Notes: generated from the sequence alone by a model not told the origin. 62,136 nucleotides of DNA from Prosthecobacter debontii (GCA_945869465.1 CAMBPB010000008.1:1-62136), one strand, 5' to 3'. Shown: positions 1 through 8,934, counted from the stretch's first letter. Translations and numbers: made by a program.

Positions 1-192
1 GCACCTCGATCGACATCCTGTCTCTCGGCCTCCCTCCGTTGTGGCGGCCCGCGAAGCTAGTTCCCTACCCCGCCACACGTCAACTCATTTTAAGAACTTT
101 TTCGAACTTTTTTGCCTCAACCACGCAACACGCTGAATTCCAATGGACCGGGTGAGCGTGACGATGCTCCAATTCGACCTCGGAAGTCGCGC
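1..192. other. Left edge, no gene recognised
   Basis: Noncoding sequence downstream of the histidine kinase gene, which is transcribed leftward and ends at 193. I see no ORF with family features, no tRNA and no convincing hairpin. There are AT-rich runs near 90-115. Confidence 0.5.
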
Positions 193-1782
193 CTACGATG
201 ATTTTCGTAGTGCAGCGGCCGCATGCGGATCCGCGCCCATGGCATCGAGTCGTTTGGGGAGCCGGAGGGTGACTGAGAAGCCGCCGGTTGCGGGAAGGGA
301 TGCGATGGCTTCCCCCCCACAGCTTTCGATGGAGGTCCGCACGATGGCGAGGCCCAGTCCGCTGCCGCCGGTGTCCCTGCTGCGCGAACGATCCAGCCGA
401 TAGAACGGTTCGAAGATCTGGGCGAGCTCTGTCGCAGGGACGCCGGGTCCGTTGTCAGTGACGGTGATGGAGACGGCATCGACAGTTTCCCCGGCGTGGA
501 TTATAACGTTGGCGCGGGGGCCGGCATGGACCGCCGCATTGCGGATGAGATTACCGAGCGAGCGACCTAACAAGATCGGATCGGTGAATACGGTTAGTCC
601 ATGGGGAATATCGATTTGGGCGGCAACGTCCGCCGCTTCGCGGGCAAGAACCTCGTGAACCAACGGTTCAAGGGGGATCGAATGGCGGGATGGCGTGCGA
701 TTGCCGGCACGCGAGAACGCGAGGATTTCATTCACCAAAGCGGCCAGTTCCGCAGTATCAGCCTCGATCGAAGACAACACGGAAGGAGCCACCCCGGCGA
801 GTTTCATCTCCAGAATGCCGATGCCAGTCCGGATGCGGGCGAGAGGCGCGCAAAGTTCATGAGCGGCATCACCCAGGAAGCGCTTTTGGCCCGTGATCAG
901 ATGCTCGAGACGGGCGGCCATGGATTCGATGGTGCGGCCAAGGTTTCCAAGTTCGTCATTTCCCCGGGGCGGCAGGGAAAGCTTGAAATCACCCGACGCG
1001 ATCCGGTCGGCAGCGGTCGTCAAGCGGTGCAGGTAACCGGTGATCCTCCAGACGAAGGGCGTCCAGCACGCCAGACTGAGCAAGAGGACAGCGATTCCAC
1101 CTAACAGCCATGGCTTGAACTCGAAAAACATCCCCGAGCCGTCGAGACGGTCGGCGCGGATCAGCAGCATGACCGGTTGCCGTGGCAAGTTCCGGCCGGG
1201 GGGGAGATGCAGCAACACTCCAGCCCAATAGCCATCGCCGTTTTCCGCACGCAGGAGAAAGGCGGGGCGACTCTTCGGCAGGACCCGCGAGAATTCGCCG
1301 CGAGGCGGCGTCTCGGGCTCGTGGTCGGGGGGTAAGGGCGGGGCACCGTCATCCTCAAACCCGCGGGGAGGAGGACGCCCACCCGGCCTGAGTGGACGGT
1401 CGGGAGGGCCGGGAGGACCCGCATCTCTGTGCTGGACAGGCATCGCGGAACGAACCCGTGAAAGCACATTCGACGGCAGCGGATTGGGGAAACCCCCGGG
1501 CTTCGCGGGGTCAAACACCGCAGCCGTGAATTTTTTCTCATTCGCGAGGGTTTGGATCGCGTCATTCCACTGGTGCCGGGGCACCTCGACAATGTGGGAC
1601 GCAATGGTATCTCCGAAGGCGCTCAGCCGTTCGCCTGCGGAACCACTGAGCAGCGAATCCAGGCCCATGCCTAACTGCCAGCGGACAAACAGAAAAAACG
1701 CAAGGCCTAACAACACGAGATGAAGGATCAACCAGCCGAGCACCTTCGCCAGAAGCGGAAACCGCAGGGAACGGGTCATCAC
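193..1782 (-). CDS. Sensor histidine kinase (two-component system)
   Basis: A 529-residue membrane histidine kinase that should autophosphorylate on His and pass phosphate to the adjacent OmpR-type regulator. TM segments lie near residues 10-32 and 226-247. Between them is a periplasmic sensor region with a long Pro-rich stretch at about 120-165. A HAMP domain (about 248-300) is followed by the phosphoacceptor His308 in AAHELCAPL and a HATPase domain with DNGPGVP and GSGLGLAIV motifs. It overlaps the regulator gene by four bases (ATGA), so the two are translationally coupled. The layout resembles CpxA or EnvZ-type envelope sensors. The stimulus is unknown, but the neighbouring EF-hand genes make a metal ion or envelope signal plausible; that is inference. 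Confidence 0.93.
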   Translation of the reverse strand: MMTRSLRFPLLAKVLGWLILHLVLLGLAFFLFVRWQLGMGLDSLLSGSAGERLSAFGDTIASHIVEVPRHQWNDAIQTLANEKKFTAAVFDPAKPGGFPNPLPSNVLSRVRSAMPVQHRDAGPPGPPDRPLRPGGRPPPRGFEDDGAPPLPPDHEPETPPRGEFSRVLPKSRPAFLLRAENGDGYWAGVLLHLPPGRNLPRQPVMLLIRADRLDGSGMFFEFKPWLLGGIAVLLLSLACWTPFVWRITGYLHRLTTAADRIASGDFKLSLPPRGNDELGNLGRTIESMAARLEHLITGQKRFLGDAAHELCAPLARIRTGIGILEMKLAGVAPSVLSSIEADTAELAALVNEILAFSRAGNRTPSRHSIPLEPLVHEVLAREAADVAAQIDIPHGLTVFTDPILLGRSLGNLIRNAAVHAGPRANVIIHAGETVDAVSITVTDNGPGVPATELAQIFEPFYRLDRSRSRDTGGSGLGLAIVRTSIESCGGEAIASLPATGGFSVTLRLPKRLDAMGADPHAAAALRKSS

Positions 1783-2501
1783 AGGGAGAGATCGGGGGTT
1801 TGCGGTTCGTGAAGGGAATACCCGATGCCGCGGATGGTATGGATGAACCGCGGGTTTTTCGCGTCGTCGCCGAGTTTCTTGCGGAGCGATGAAACGTGGA
1901 CATCGATCGAGCGGTCGAACACATCAAAGCGCCGTTCGGAAACTTCCTCGATCAGTCGCTCGCGGCTTTTCACGCGGCCCTTGGATTTGAGAAGTGAGGT
2001 TAGGATGGCGAACTCAAGCGTCGTTAGTTCGAGCGCAGTGGCAGCGAGGACCACGGTGTGGGTTTCCTCGCACAACCGGAGCGTCCCCGCGACAAGCTCG
2101 CGGGTGGCACCGGCTTCCACGCGGATGCGGGTCCGACGGGTCACCGCACGAAGGCGGGCCAGCAGCTCCCGCGAGGAGAAGGTTTTCGGAAGGTAGTCGT
2201 CGGCGCCGATCTCCAGGCCCACGATGCGGTCCGCCTCATCACCGAGAGCGGTGAGCATCAACACGGGCACGTCGGATTTCTTTCGCAGCTCGCGGAGCAC
2301 GGCGAACCCATCCATGCCGGGCATCATCACGTCGAGGATCACCGCCGCGTAGGGCGAGGCGAGGGCTTCGGCCAGACCGTCCGGACCGCTGTGGCGAAGT
2401 TCCACTTGATAGCCCATGGGAGTTAGGTAATCACGGATGAGGCCGGCGAGCTTGCGGTCGTCATCCACGACCAGGAGCTTGGGATTGTCTTGGATTTCCA
2501 T
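1779..2501 (-). CDS. OmpR-family response regulator
   Basis: A 240-residue regulator with an N-terminal receiver domain and a C-terminal winged-helix DNA-binding domain. The acidic pocket DDD is at residues 13-15, the phosphoacceptor is Asp57 in VILDVMMPGMDG, and the conserved Lys lies in DYLPKTF, where many relatives have DYLPKPF. The winged helix has the usual end, FIHTIRGIGYSL. I take the start at 2501 (MEIQDNPKLL) because the reading frame upstream of it has no regulator homology. It is the first gene of the operon with the histidine kinase and is divergent from the EF-hand gene at 2675. The intergenic region holds a direct repeat suited to an OmpR-family dimer, suggesting autoregulation and control of the EF-hand genes. 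Confidence 0.93.
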   Translation of the reverse strand: MEIQDNPKLLVVDDDRKLAGLIRDYLTPMGYQVELRHSGPDGLAEALASPYAAVILDVMMPGMDGFAVLRELRKKSDVPVLMLTALGDEADRIVGLEIGADDYLPKTFSSRELLARLRAVTRRTRIRVEAGATRELVAGTLRLCEETHTVVLAATALELTTLEFAILTSLLKSKGRVKSRERLIEEVSERRFDVFDRSIDVHVSSLRKKLGDDAKNPRFIHTIRGIGYSLHEPQTPDLSL

Positions 2502-2546
2502 GGCTGGAAGGATATTAGCAGGCCGGCCGGGGCCGCGCACACAGGT

Positions 2547-2563
2547 TTTACACAATCTTAACA
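2547..2563. promoter_or_regulatory. Candidate OmpR-family direct-repeat box
   Basis: TTTACA, then five bases, then TTAACA. The hexamer direct repeat with an 11-base period fits the spacing bound by OmpR/PhoP/CpxR-type regulators. It sits between the divergent regulator gene (start 2501) and the first EF-hand gene (start 2675). No promoter was resolved with confidence. Confidence 0.45.
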
Positions 2564-2674
2564 CTTTTGCGCTTCGGTCCACACATGGAGTTCACAATTG
2601 CCGGGTTTGATCACCACGGTTGCCGAAGAAACGGGACCACACGAAACCAAAACCAAAACCAAACGAACCACGTC

Positions 2675-3130
2675 ATGAAAACATATCGAATCCACCTGAT
2701 CCTTGCCGCCCTTGCGATGACGGCCTTGAACGCGCAGGAAGGAAAACCGCCCGGTGATCGTCGGCCCCCGCCGCCGCCGCCCCTCCTCCTCGGCGCGCTG
2801 GACACCGACAAGAGTGGAGACCTCTCCGAAATTGAAATCGGGAACGCGTCACTTGCCTTGGATGGACTGGACAAGGATGGCGACGGCACGCTCAGCCGCA
2901 AGGAGATGGCACCGCGGCCGCCGCAGGGCCGGAAACCCCAAGGCCCGCCGCCGCCAAAAGGCCCACCCGTGCTGCTCAAAGCACTGGATCTGGACAAAGA
3001 TGGCGTTCTCTCTGCCGCAGAAATCGAAGACGCGCCGCTTTCGCTCGCGGTCCTCGACACCGACGAAGACGGTTCCGTCTCGCGCGAGGAAATGAGGCCG
3101 GGCAAACCGCCCGTCAAGGAGCCCGTCTGA
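2675..3130 (+). CDS. Secreted EF-hand protein, Pro-rich
   Basis: A 151-residue protein with a Sec signal peptide ([20 protein letters not shown]) and four calcium-binding-type loops arranged in two pairs. Examples are [24 protein letters not shown] and [12 protein letters not shown]. The pairs are joined by Pro-rich linkers (RRPPPPPP and GPPPPKGPP). It should bind Ca2+ or a similar cation in the periplasm or outside the cell. I place the start at the ATG at 2675 because it begins the signal peptide; the longer frame upstream is unlikely to be translated. It is followed by a strong terminator and then a paralogous EF-hand gene. Its position opposite the two-component system suggests it is a target. 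Confidence 0.85.
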   Translation: MKTYRIHLILAALAMTALNAQEGKPPGDRRPPPPPPLLLGALDTDKSGDLSEIEIGNASLALDGLDKDGDGTLSRKEMAPRPPQGRKPQGPPPPKGPPVLLKALDLDKDGVLSAAEIEDAPLSLAVLDTDEDGSVSREEMRPGKPPVKEPV

Positions 3131-3149
3131 TGTGATTCGCATGCTCGTT

Positions 3150-3184
3150 CCGCCCCGGCACCAGCATGCCGGGGCGGGCTTTTC
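3150..3184 (+). terminator. Rho-independent terminator after EF-hand gene 1
   Basis: An 11-bp GC-rich perfect stem (3150-3160 with 3167-3177) and a six-base loop, followed by GCTTTT. It separates the two EF-hand genes, so the second probably has its own promoter. Confidence 0.85.
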
Positions 3185-3224
3185 CAAATCGTTTCCTGGT
3201 TCCCAAACTCCTATCATTAAAGCC

Positions 3225-3737
3225 ATGAACTCCATTTCCATCCCGCTGCTAGTCGCCGTCCTAACAGCCAGCGCCGCCACCGCCCGGGAACCCCAAGGCC
3301 ACCGCCCGCCGCCGCCTGTCCCGCCATTGCTTGCACTCTTCGATGCCAATCGCGACGGAGTGCTTTCCGCCGAGGAAATCCGGGACGCCGTGGACGCGCT
3401 CGGCAAACTCGATCAAAACGGCGACGGTCAAATCACGCGGGACGAAATGCGCCCGCCGAGGCCCGCTGCCGGGGGAGAGGTTCCGGATGGACCACCTCCG
3501 GGCAAACGTCCGCCACCGCCGGTGGTCGCGGCACTTGACGCAGACAAGGACGGAACCCTTTCCGCCGAAGAACTTGCAAACGCCCCTGAGTCGCTCAAGC
3601 AACTCGATCACGATGGCGATGGCGAGCTATCCGCCGAGGAACTTCACCCCCACGGTCCTCCACCTCCGCCCGGAGAAGGCCAAGGAGGCGGCCGCCGCCC
3701 GCAGGGTCCTCCGCCGCCCGCTGCCGATGTCGAATGA
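3225..3737 (+). CDS. Secreted EF-hand protein, paralogue
   Basis: A 170-residue paralogue of the preceding gene. A signal peptide ([20 protein letters not shown]) is followed by four EF-hand-type loops, including [36 protein letters not shown] and [12 protein letters not shown]. The linkers and tail are rich in Pro and Gly. The start is set at 3225 by the signal peptide. It lies after a terminator and has no obvious terminator of its own. The same architecture in two adjacent genes points to a local duplication. The role, probably extracytoplasmic cation binding, is inferred from the motif only. Confidence 0.85.
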   Translation: MNSISIPLLVAVLTASAATAREPQGHRPPPPVPPLLALFDANRDGVLSAEEIRDAVDALGKLDQNGDGQITRDEMRPPRPAAGGEVPDGPPPGKRPPPPVVAALDADKDGTLSAEELANAPESLKQLDHDGDGELSAEELHPHGPPPPPGEGQGGGRRPQGPPPPAADVE

Positions 3738-3798
3738 TTCCGGCACCAAAGACCAGACGGAAGAAAAGTCAAAGTGATTGCGGCCAAGGGATGAGGCC

Positions 3799-4017
3799 TC
3801 AACCGTCCACAAAGCGCCGCAATTTCTCCAGGCCCGCCCTCGCCTCCCCAGCGCAGGCGGCGAATTCCGGGGACAGCCGCCACGTGGACGGCGAGTTCCG
3901 GTAAAGCAGCCACTGATTCCCGACGCCACGGAGTTCCCTCCGCAGGGCGTAGCGGGTCCGCCGGGTTTCGCCCGAATTCATGCAACAAGAAAAGGGCATA
4001 ATCAAAGCGCCGACCAC
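3799..4017 (-). CDS. Possible small ORF of unknown function
   Basis: A 72-residue frame that is the most protein-like reading of the 400-bp gap before lepA. I do not recognise it. Its second half (GVGNQWLLYRNSP and onward) looks like plausible protein, but overlapping frames are open too. It could be chance in GC-rich DNA or the tail of a lost gene. The rest of 3738-4143 shows nothing I can name. Confidence 0.25.
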   Translation of the reverse strand: MVGALIMPFSCCMNSGETRRTRYALRRELRGVGNQWLLYRNSPSTWRLSPEFAACAGEARAGLEKLRRFVDG

Positions 4018-4143
4018 CGCGCAAGATTAGGGACCTCCCCACCGCACCAGCTTCCCCCGGCCAATTGCCCCGCTCTTGATTTTTAGTGCCTTGTCGGCAA
4101 ATTCCTGCTTTCTCTCGCCCGCCCCGTCCATTTTCCATTGCCC

Positions 4144-5943
4144 ATGTCCACCGAGCTGACACGAAATTTCTCCATCATTGCCCACATCGATCACGGGAAA
4201 ACCACGCTTTCGGACCGCCTGATGGAGGTTACCAGCACCGTCAGCATGCGCGAGAGCACGGCCCAGCAACTCGATTCGATGGATCTGGAGCGGGAAAAGG
4301 GCATCACCATCAAATCCCATCCGGTGGCCATGGCATACACGGCCCGGGACGGCAAGACCTACAAACTCAACCTGCTCGACACCCCCGGCCACGTCGATTT
4401 CTCCTACGAGGTCTCCCGCGCCCTCGCTGCCTGTGAGGGTGCCATCCTGATGGTCGATGCCGCCCAGGGCGTCGAGGCCCAGACCGTCGCGAACCTGCAT
4501 CTCGCCACCGAGCAGAACCTCACCATTATCCCGGTCCTCAACAAGATCGACCTACCCGCCGCCGATGTGGCGAAATGCAAAAAACAGCTTGAGGAAATCC
4601 TCTGCATTCCTGCCGAGGATTGTATCCCGGCATCCGCGAAAAATGGCATTGGCATCGAGGAAATCCTCGAAGCCATCATCGCCCGCGTCCCGGCGCCGAA
4701 GGAGAACCCCGACAAACTGCTGCGCTGCTCGGTGTTCGATTCGCTCTACGACACCTACCGCGGCGTGGTCTCCTACGTCCGGGTGTTTTCCGGCACGGTG
4801 AAACGCGGCCAGCGCGTGAAACTCTTCGCCACCGACAAAACCTACGAGGTCAAGGAAGTGGGCGTCTTCACCCCGAAGATGACGCTGCGCGACAAACTCG
4901 TGGCCGGCGATGTCGGCTACGTCATTGCCAACATGAAATCCGCCACCGAAGTCAAAATCGGCGACACGATGACGGATTCCACCCATCCCTGCGCCGAGCC
5001 GCTGCCCGGCTACAAGGAAATCCAGCCGATGGTTTTCTCCGGCATCTATCCGGTGGATTCGTCCGACTACGAGGCGCTCAAAATGGCGATGGGCAAGCTG
5101 CAGATCAACGACCCCGCCTTTACCTATCAGCAGGAAAGCTCCACCGCGCTGGGATTCGGTTTCCGCTGCGGCTTCCTCGGACTGCTCCACATGGAGATCA
5201 TCCAGGAGCGCCTCCGCCGCGAGTTCGACATGGATGTCATCTCGACCTATCCGTCGGTCATTTACAACGTCACGATGACGGATGGGACCGAGCGCATCAT
5301 CGACAACCCGACGCTTTTCCCCGATCCCCAAGGCATCCAGGAAATCCACGAGCCGATCGTCAATGTCTATATCATGGTCCCCGGCGAATACATCGGCGAC
5401 ATGATGCAGTTAGTGTTGGAAAAACGCGGCGAGGTGACCAACACCGAGACCATCGACGACTCGCGGGTCATGCTCTCCTGCGTGCTGCCGCTCTCGGAGA
5501 TTCTCGTCGATTTCAACGACAAGCTCAAGTCCATGACCCGCGGATACGGCTCGATGGACTACGAACACTCCGGCTACCGCCCGGCGAAAATGGTCAAGAT
5601 GGACATGCTCATTGCCGGCGATCCGGTTGAAGCTTTCTCGACCATCGTCCACCGCGACAAGGCCGAGTCCTATGGCCGGGTGCTCGCCGCGAAGCTCAAG
5701 GAAGTCATTCCCTCCCACCTCTTCGTCGTCGCCATCCAGGCCGCTGTCGGCGGCAAGATCGTCGCCCGCGAGTCGATCTCCGCCATGCGCAAGAACGTCA
5801 CCGCCAAATGTTATGGCGGCGACATCACCCGCAAGCGCAAGCTGTTGGAAAAACAGAAGGAAGGCAAAAAGAAGATGAAACTCTTCGGCAAGGTCAACAT
5901 CCCGCAGGACGCCTTCATCAAGGTGCTCAAGAGCGGTGACTGA
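4144..5943 (+). CDS. Elongation factor 4 (LepA GTPase)
   Basis: A 599-residue ribosome-associated translational GTPase, implicated in back-translocation and 30S assembly. The G motifs are AHIDHGKTTLSDRL (G1), DTPGHVDF (G3) and NKIDLP (G4). They are followed by the EF-G-like domains and the LepA-specific C-terminal domain with its basic end (DITRKRKLLEKQKEGKKKMK). The length is normal for the family. I chose the ATG at 4144 (MSTELTRNFS); a TTG two codons upstream is also in frame. It stands alone, with the S4-domain gene 45 bp downstream. Confidence 0.98.
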   Translation: MSTELTRNFSIIAHIDHGKTTLSDRLMEVTSTVSMRESTAQQLDSMDLEREKGITIKSHPVAMAYTARDGKTYKLNLLDTPGHVDFSYEVSRALAACEGAILMVDAAQGVEAQTVANLHLATEQNLTIIPVLNKIDLPAADVAKCKKQLEEILCIPAEDCIPASAKNGIGIEEILEAIIARVPAPKENPDKLLRCSVFDSLYDTYRGVVSYVRVFSGTVKRGQRVKLFATDKTYEVKEVGVFTPKMTLRDKLVAGDVGYVIANMKSATEVKIGDTMTDSTHPCAEPLPGYKEIQPMVFSGIYPVDSSDYEALKMAMGKLQINDPAFTYQQESSTALGFGFRCGFLGLLHMEIIQERLRREFDMDVISTYPSVIYNVTMTDGTERIIDNPTLFPDPQGIQEIHEPIVNVYIMVPGEYIGDMMQLVLEKRGEVTNTETIDDSRVMLSCVLPLSEILVDFNDKLKSMTRGYGSMDYEHSGYRPAKMVKMDMLIAGDPVEAFSTIVHRDKAESYGRVLAAKLKEVIPSHLFVVAIQAAVGGKIVARESISAMRKNVTAKCYGGDITRKRKLLEKQKEGKKKMKLFGKVNIPQDAFIKVLKSGD

Positions 5944-5988
5944 CAAGTTGGAGCGCGGTGTTTGTTCCGCTAGATATCCCATCGCCCC

Positions 5989-6369
5989 ATGCCCGAAAGC
6001 GCCCGCACCGACAAATGGCTTTGGGCGGTGCGCCTGTTCAAGACGCGCGGCATCGCGGCGGAGATGTGTGCGGCGGGCAAGGTGAGGCGTGCGGGCCATT
6101 TGCTCAAGGCGGGCTCGACGCCCCATCCCGCAGATGTGTTGGAGATTCCGTTTCCCGAAGGGCCGGGCGTCCGCACCATTTGCGTGGGCTCCATCCTTCA
6201 AAAGCGGGTGGGTGCGCCGGAAGCGCGGGCCTGTTATGAAGAGCTCACGCCACCTGGAATTTTCGCGGCGCAAAAAACCTGGCACGCCGCAAGATTGGAA
6301 AACCCGAAGGGCAGGCCGACCAAAAAGGACCGCCGCGAGATCGACAAAATCCACGGCTTCTGGGACTAA
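5989..6369 (+). CDS. S4-domain RNA-binding protein (Hsp15-like)
   Basis: A 126-residue protein made almost entirely of an S4 RNA-binding fold. RTDKWLWAVRLFKTRGIA begins the domain and GKVRRAGHLLKAGS follows, as in Hsp15 (HslR), which recycles stalled 50S subunits carrying peptidyl-tRNA. The C-terminal tail is basic (GRPTKKDRREIDKIHGFWD), also as in that family. It lies 45 bp after lepA in the same direction, so a shared transcript for translation-related functions is likely. Confidence 0.85.
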   Translation: MPESARTDKWLWAVRLFKTRGIAAEMCAAGKVRRAGHLLKAGSTPHPADVLEIPFPEGPGVRTICVGSILQKRVGAPEARACYEELTPPGIFAAQKTWHAARLENPKGRPTKKDRREIDKIHGFWD

Positions 6370-6434
6370 CCGAAACGCCGGCGATGGGGCGATGGAGCGG
6401 GAGGCTGCGTCCGCCGTCCGGAAACCCGCCGGTT

Positions 6435-6713
6435 TCACCCGTCCGCCATCTGGAATCCCCTGCGCTGATGTTTGCAGCGGAATGGTTGTCCCACCTCGTT
6501 GGGTTTCCAGCCATTCGCGTTCGCGAAATCGATCGCCGCAGTGACCATGTCCCAACTGACGATGCGCGGCAACTCGGCGATCAGCACCTGCCCGTTGACC
6601 GGCGCGCTGGCCTCGACCCACAACTCGCTCACCCCGCGGTTGTTGCGCATGATCCACCGGTATTGGGTGTCATGATGGTTGATGGCTTTGTAACCTTTTT
6701 TAGGAGTGGGCAT
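6435..6713 (-). CDS. Conserved-looking small protein, unknown function
   Basis: A 92-residue protein starting MPTPKKGYKAINHHD and containing RGVSELWVEASAPVNGQ and the segment SWDMVTAAIDFANANGW. I do not recognise the family. The balanced composition and regular codon usage suggest a real gene. The reading frame extends upstream of 6713, but that part is low-complexity and I consider 6713 the better start. It has no signal peptide and no membrane segment. It lies next to a patch of gene remnants. Confidence 0.55.
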   Translation of the reverse strand: MPTPKKGYKAINHHDTQYRWIMRNNRGVSELWVEASAPVNGQVLIAELPRIVSWDMVTAAIDFANANGWKPNEVGQPFRCKHQRRGFQMADG

Positions 6714-6795
6714 GAGGAATGGGATTGGAAACCAGCGATGGTCCGAACCCGAGCCTGCTTCAAGCGGCGACGGATGAGAATGCTTTTTTGGATTT

Positions 6796-6888
6796 TCAGC
6801 CGCTTCGTCCGAGATCGTTGGCCGCAAATGTAAATGCGTCCACCACCCGGCCGCCGATCAGGTGCTGCTGAATGATCCGCTCCAACAC
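6796..6888 (-). pseudogene. Fragment resembling the C-terminus of a 2Fe-2S ferredoxin-like protein
   Basis: The minus strand reads VLERIIQQHLIGGRVVDAF before a stop. This resembles the conserved ending of thioredoxin-fold (2Fe-2S) ferredoxin-domain proteins, where a segment like EEHLIGGRPV closes the domain. Nothing upstream continues the family; the sequence runs straight into the opposing DUF1800 remnant. Judged by eye only. Confidence 0.35.
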
Positions 6889-7216
6889 CCATGCCTTGCC
6901 TCTGCCCGGGTGGGCCAATGAAGCCCAAGCGCTTGGCGACATGCGCGGGCGCATCGAACAACGCAACGAGGTCCAAAAGGCGACGCGCGGCCTGTCACCC
7001 GAGGCGGCGGAAAAAGTCCGCCGCGAGGGTTTGCAGAAAATGCAGCGGGAGAACCGCCAGGACGCGCTCGAAGGACAATCCTGGGGGTTGCGTCGCAGGC
7101 TGCAAACCAAGGCTCCGCAGCGTGAAAAAATGACCTTGTTCTGGCACGACCACTGCGCCACCTCCATCCAGAAAGTCAAACAGCCGGTCCTGATGCTCAT
7201 CCAGTTGCTCGGCTAG
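6872..7216 (+). pseudogene. DUF1800 protein remnant
   Basis: A 114-residue frame holding an internal slice of a DUF1800-type protein. An Arg-rich helical stretch (RGLSPEAAEKVRREGLQKMQ) leads into the family hallmark EKMTLFWHDHCATSIQKV, where intact members usually have WHxHFATS. It has no signal peptide, lacks the N-terminal helical region, and stops about 12 residues after the hallmark, where a full protein would run several hundred residues further. It therefore cannot be functional in the usual way. DUF1800 genes normally pair with DUF1501 genes; none is nearby. Confidence 0.6.
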
Positions 7217-7272
7217 GAATCCGCCAAGCCCGGGGATCGACATCCGCCCTCCACTTTGTTGTCCTCCGGGAA

Positions 7273-8346
7273 ATGATCGATGGCGCACTGCTCCTGCTTG
7301 GTCTCTCCGGCCCACAACTCACGCCGGAGGAAGCGGCCTTGTTCCGCCGGCTCCAACCGGCAGGTTACATTCTTTTCACCCGCAACATCGTCTCGCCGCA
7401 GCAAACGCGGAATCTTACCGATGACCTCCGCAGTCTCTCCACGGACCTGCCCATCATCGCCATCGATCAGGAAGGCGGCCGGGTCACGCGGACTAGGCAG
7501 ATCGCCCCCGCCGCACCGTCGGCACCGGCACTCGCCGCCTGCCGCGACATGCGCAAAATCGCCGCGGCCGGGACCTTGACCGGCGATCTGCTGCAGATGC
7601 TCGGGTTCAACCTGAACTTCGCTCCGGTGCTTGATCTCGATCATTTCCCCGCCCAGCAAAACGCCCTGCGCGGCCGCTGCTGGGGCCGCGATCCCCAGCG
7701 CGTCATCGATTACGCGGGCCAGTGGAACCGCTCGATGCGCCGACGCCTGATCGCCGGATGCGCCAAACATTTCCCCGCCGGCGGCCGCGCTCTAGCGGAT
7801 CCCCACCACGATCTTCCGTCCTCCCCGGCCACCCTTGAGGAGCTGTTGCGCGAGGATGTGATCCCCTACACCGCATTGATGCCGGAGCTCGATGCGATCA
7901 TGATCGGCCACGTCGAATTCCCTAACATCGACGCGGATTTCCCGGCCTCGCTCTCGCCGCGCATCGTCCGCCGCCTCCTGCGCGATCAACTCGGCTTCGA
8001 CGAGCACCTTGTTCTAACCGACGATCTGGACATGGGGGCGATAGTCAGTCGTTACGGCCGCGGCGAGGACGTGAAGCTCGCCATTCATGCCGGCAACGAC
8101 CTGGCGATGATCTGCCATCGCACCGACACCGCCGCAGCTGCCGCCCGGGCGATCGCCAGCCTGCCGCGTTCGGTGACCGCGGAGGCGCATGAACGGGTCG
8201 CGCGCTTCCGCGTGAAAAAACTCCATCCTCCGCCCGCCTGGTCCGCAAGCCAATGGATGGCCACCTGCGCGGCCCTCGCCGATCTTGCGGCCGGTTTTGT
8301 CGAGACCGTGGAATCCACACCCGCCAGTCCGGTGGCAGAGTATTGA
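7273..8346 (+). CDS. Glycoside hydrolase family 3, NagZ-like beta-N-acetylhexosaminidase
   Basis: A 357-residue cytoplasmic GH3 enzyme of NagZ type. NagZ cleaves N-acetylglucosamine from cell-wall turnover products during peptidoglycan recycling. Visible motifs are IIAIDQEGGRVTR (63-75), KHFPAGGRALADPHHDLP (165-182) and LTDDLDMGAI (248-257), which carries the Asp nucleophile. In most NagZ proteins the second motif reads KHFPGHGDT...DSH. Here the GHGD part is AGGR and DSH is DPH, so loop geometry or substrate range may differ, though the His is kept. It has no signal peptide. It begins soon after the DUF1800 remnant. Confidence 0.87.
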   Translation: MIDGALLLLGLSGPQLTPEEAALFRRLQPAGYILFTRNIVSPQQTRNLTDDLRSLSTDLPIIAIDQEGGRVTRTRQIAPAAPSAPALAACRDMRKIAAAGTLTGDLLQMLGFNLNFAPVLDLDHFPAQQNALRGRCWGRDPQRVIDYAGQWNRSMRRRLIAGCAKHFPAGGRALADPHHDLPSSPATLEELLREDVIPYTALMPELDAIMIGHVEFPNIDADFPASLSPRIVRRLLRDQLGFDEHLVLTDDLDMGAIVSRYGRGEDVKLAIHAGNDLAMICHRTDTAAAAARAIASLPRSVTAEAHERVARFRVKKLHPPPAWSASQWMATCAALADLAAGFVETVESTPASPVAEY

Positions 8347-8457
8347 AAAACCCCTTGCGGAATGAATTCCCACGAATAATTTTCCGATACCATCGTCCTC
8401 GTGCGGCCGCGGCATCAAAGGATGTGCCTCGACTCCAAGATATAGAAAGATTTGCCC

Positions 8458-8934
8458 ATGAAATTCACCACTGCCATCGCCGTTCTCTTGGCCACATTTG
8501 GAACCGTTCTGGAAACCCGGGCCACCGATCTCACTCTTGACGGTTCGGCGTTTTATCAGCTTGGAAAACGGATCACCTATTACGGCGGCGGCGGCCCGAA
8601 TCAGAGTGGCCGTTACCGCAGCCTGGGTTCCGATTACTATCATAAGGCCAACATCGGCAGCCGCTGGATCACGAACCACTCGAACTCGGGGTCCGGCGAC
8701 TTGAGCTTCGAGTTACGCGCGATGCGCTACTATGGTGGCTCCGGCGGCATTGTTCTCATGACCCGCGGCTTGAATTCCCTTCCCGGCGGCTCCTATTACT
8801 CAAGGGTGGAGAGATCCGGCCATGCGATTTTCCTCGACCGCTTCCAGTTCCCGGAACTGGACCTGTGGGAATATACCCGCAACGGCTGGAAATGGAGGGA
8901 CGCCCTGACGTTCACGAAAAAGGACCTGCTTTGA
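8458..8934 (+). CDS. Secreted protein of unknown function
   Basis: A 158-residue protein with a clear signal peptide (MKFTTAIAVLLATFGTVLETRA). The mature part is rich in Gly, Tyr and Ser (ITYYGGGGPNQSGRYRSLGS), and the C-terminal half is aromatic (WEYTRNGWKWRDALTF). I recognise no domain. The composition suggests a beta-rich extracytoplasmic protein. I chose ATG 8458; a TTG two codons upstream is possible. The next gene starts 76 bp downstream on the same strand. Confidence 0.7.
   Translation: MKFTTAIAVLLATFGTVLETRATDLTLDGSAFYQLGKRITYYGGGGPNQSGRYRSLGSDYYHKANIGSRWITNHSNSGSGDLSFELRAMRYYGGSGGIVLMTRGLNSLPGGSYYSRVERSGHAIFLDRFQFPELDLWEYTRNGWKWRDALTFTKKDLL

Noticed and set aside
3644..4162. Minus-strand ORF of 172 codons before lepA
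   Set aside because: It overlaps the EF-hand gene end and reads as low-complexity Gly/Pro/Arg, typical of an antisense shadow.
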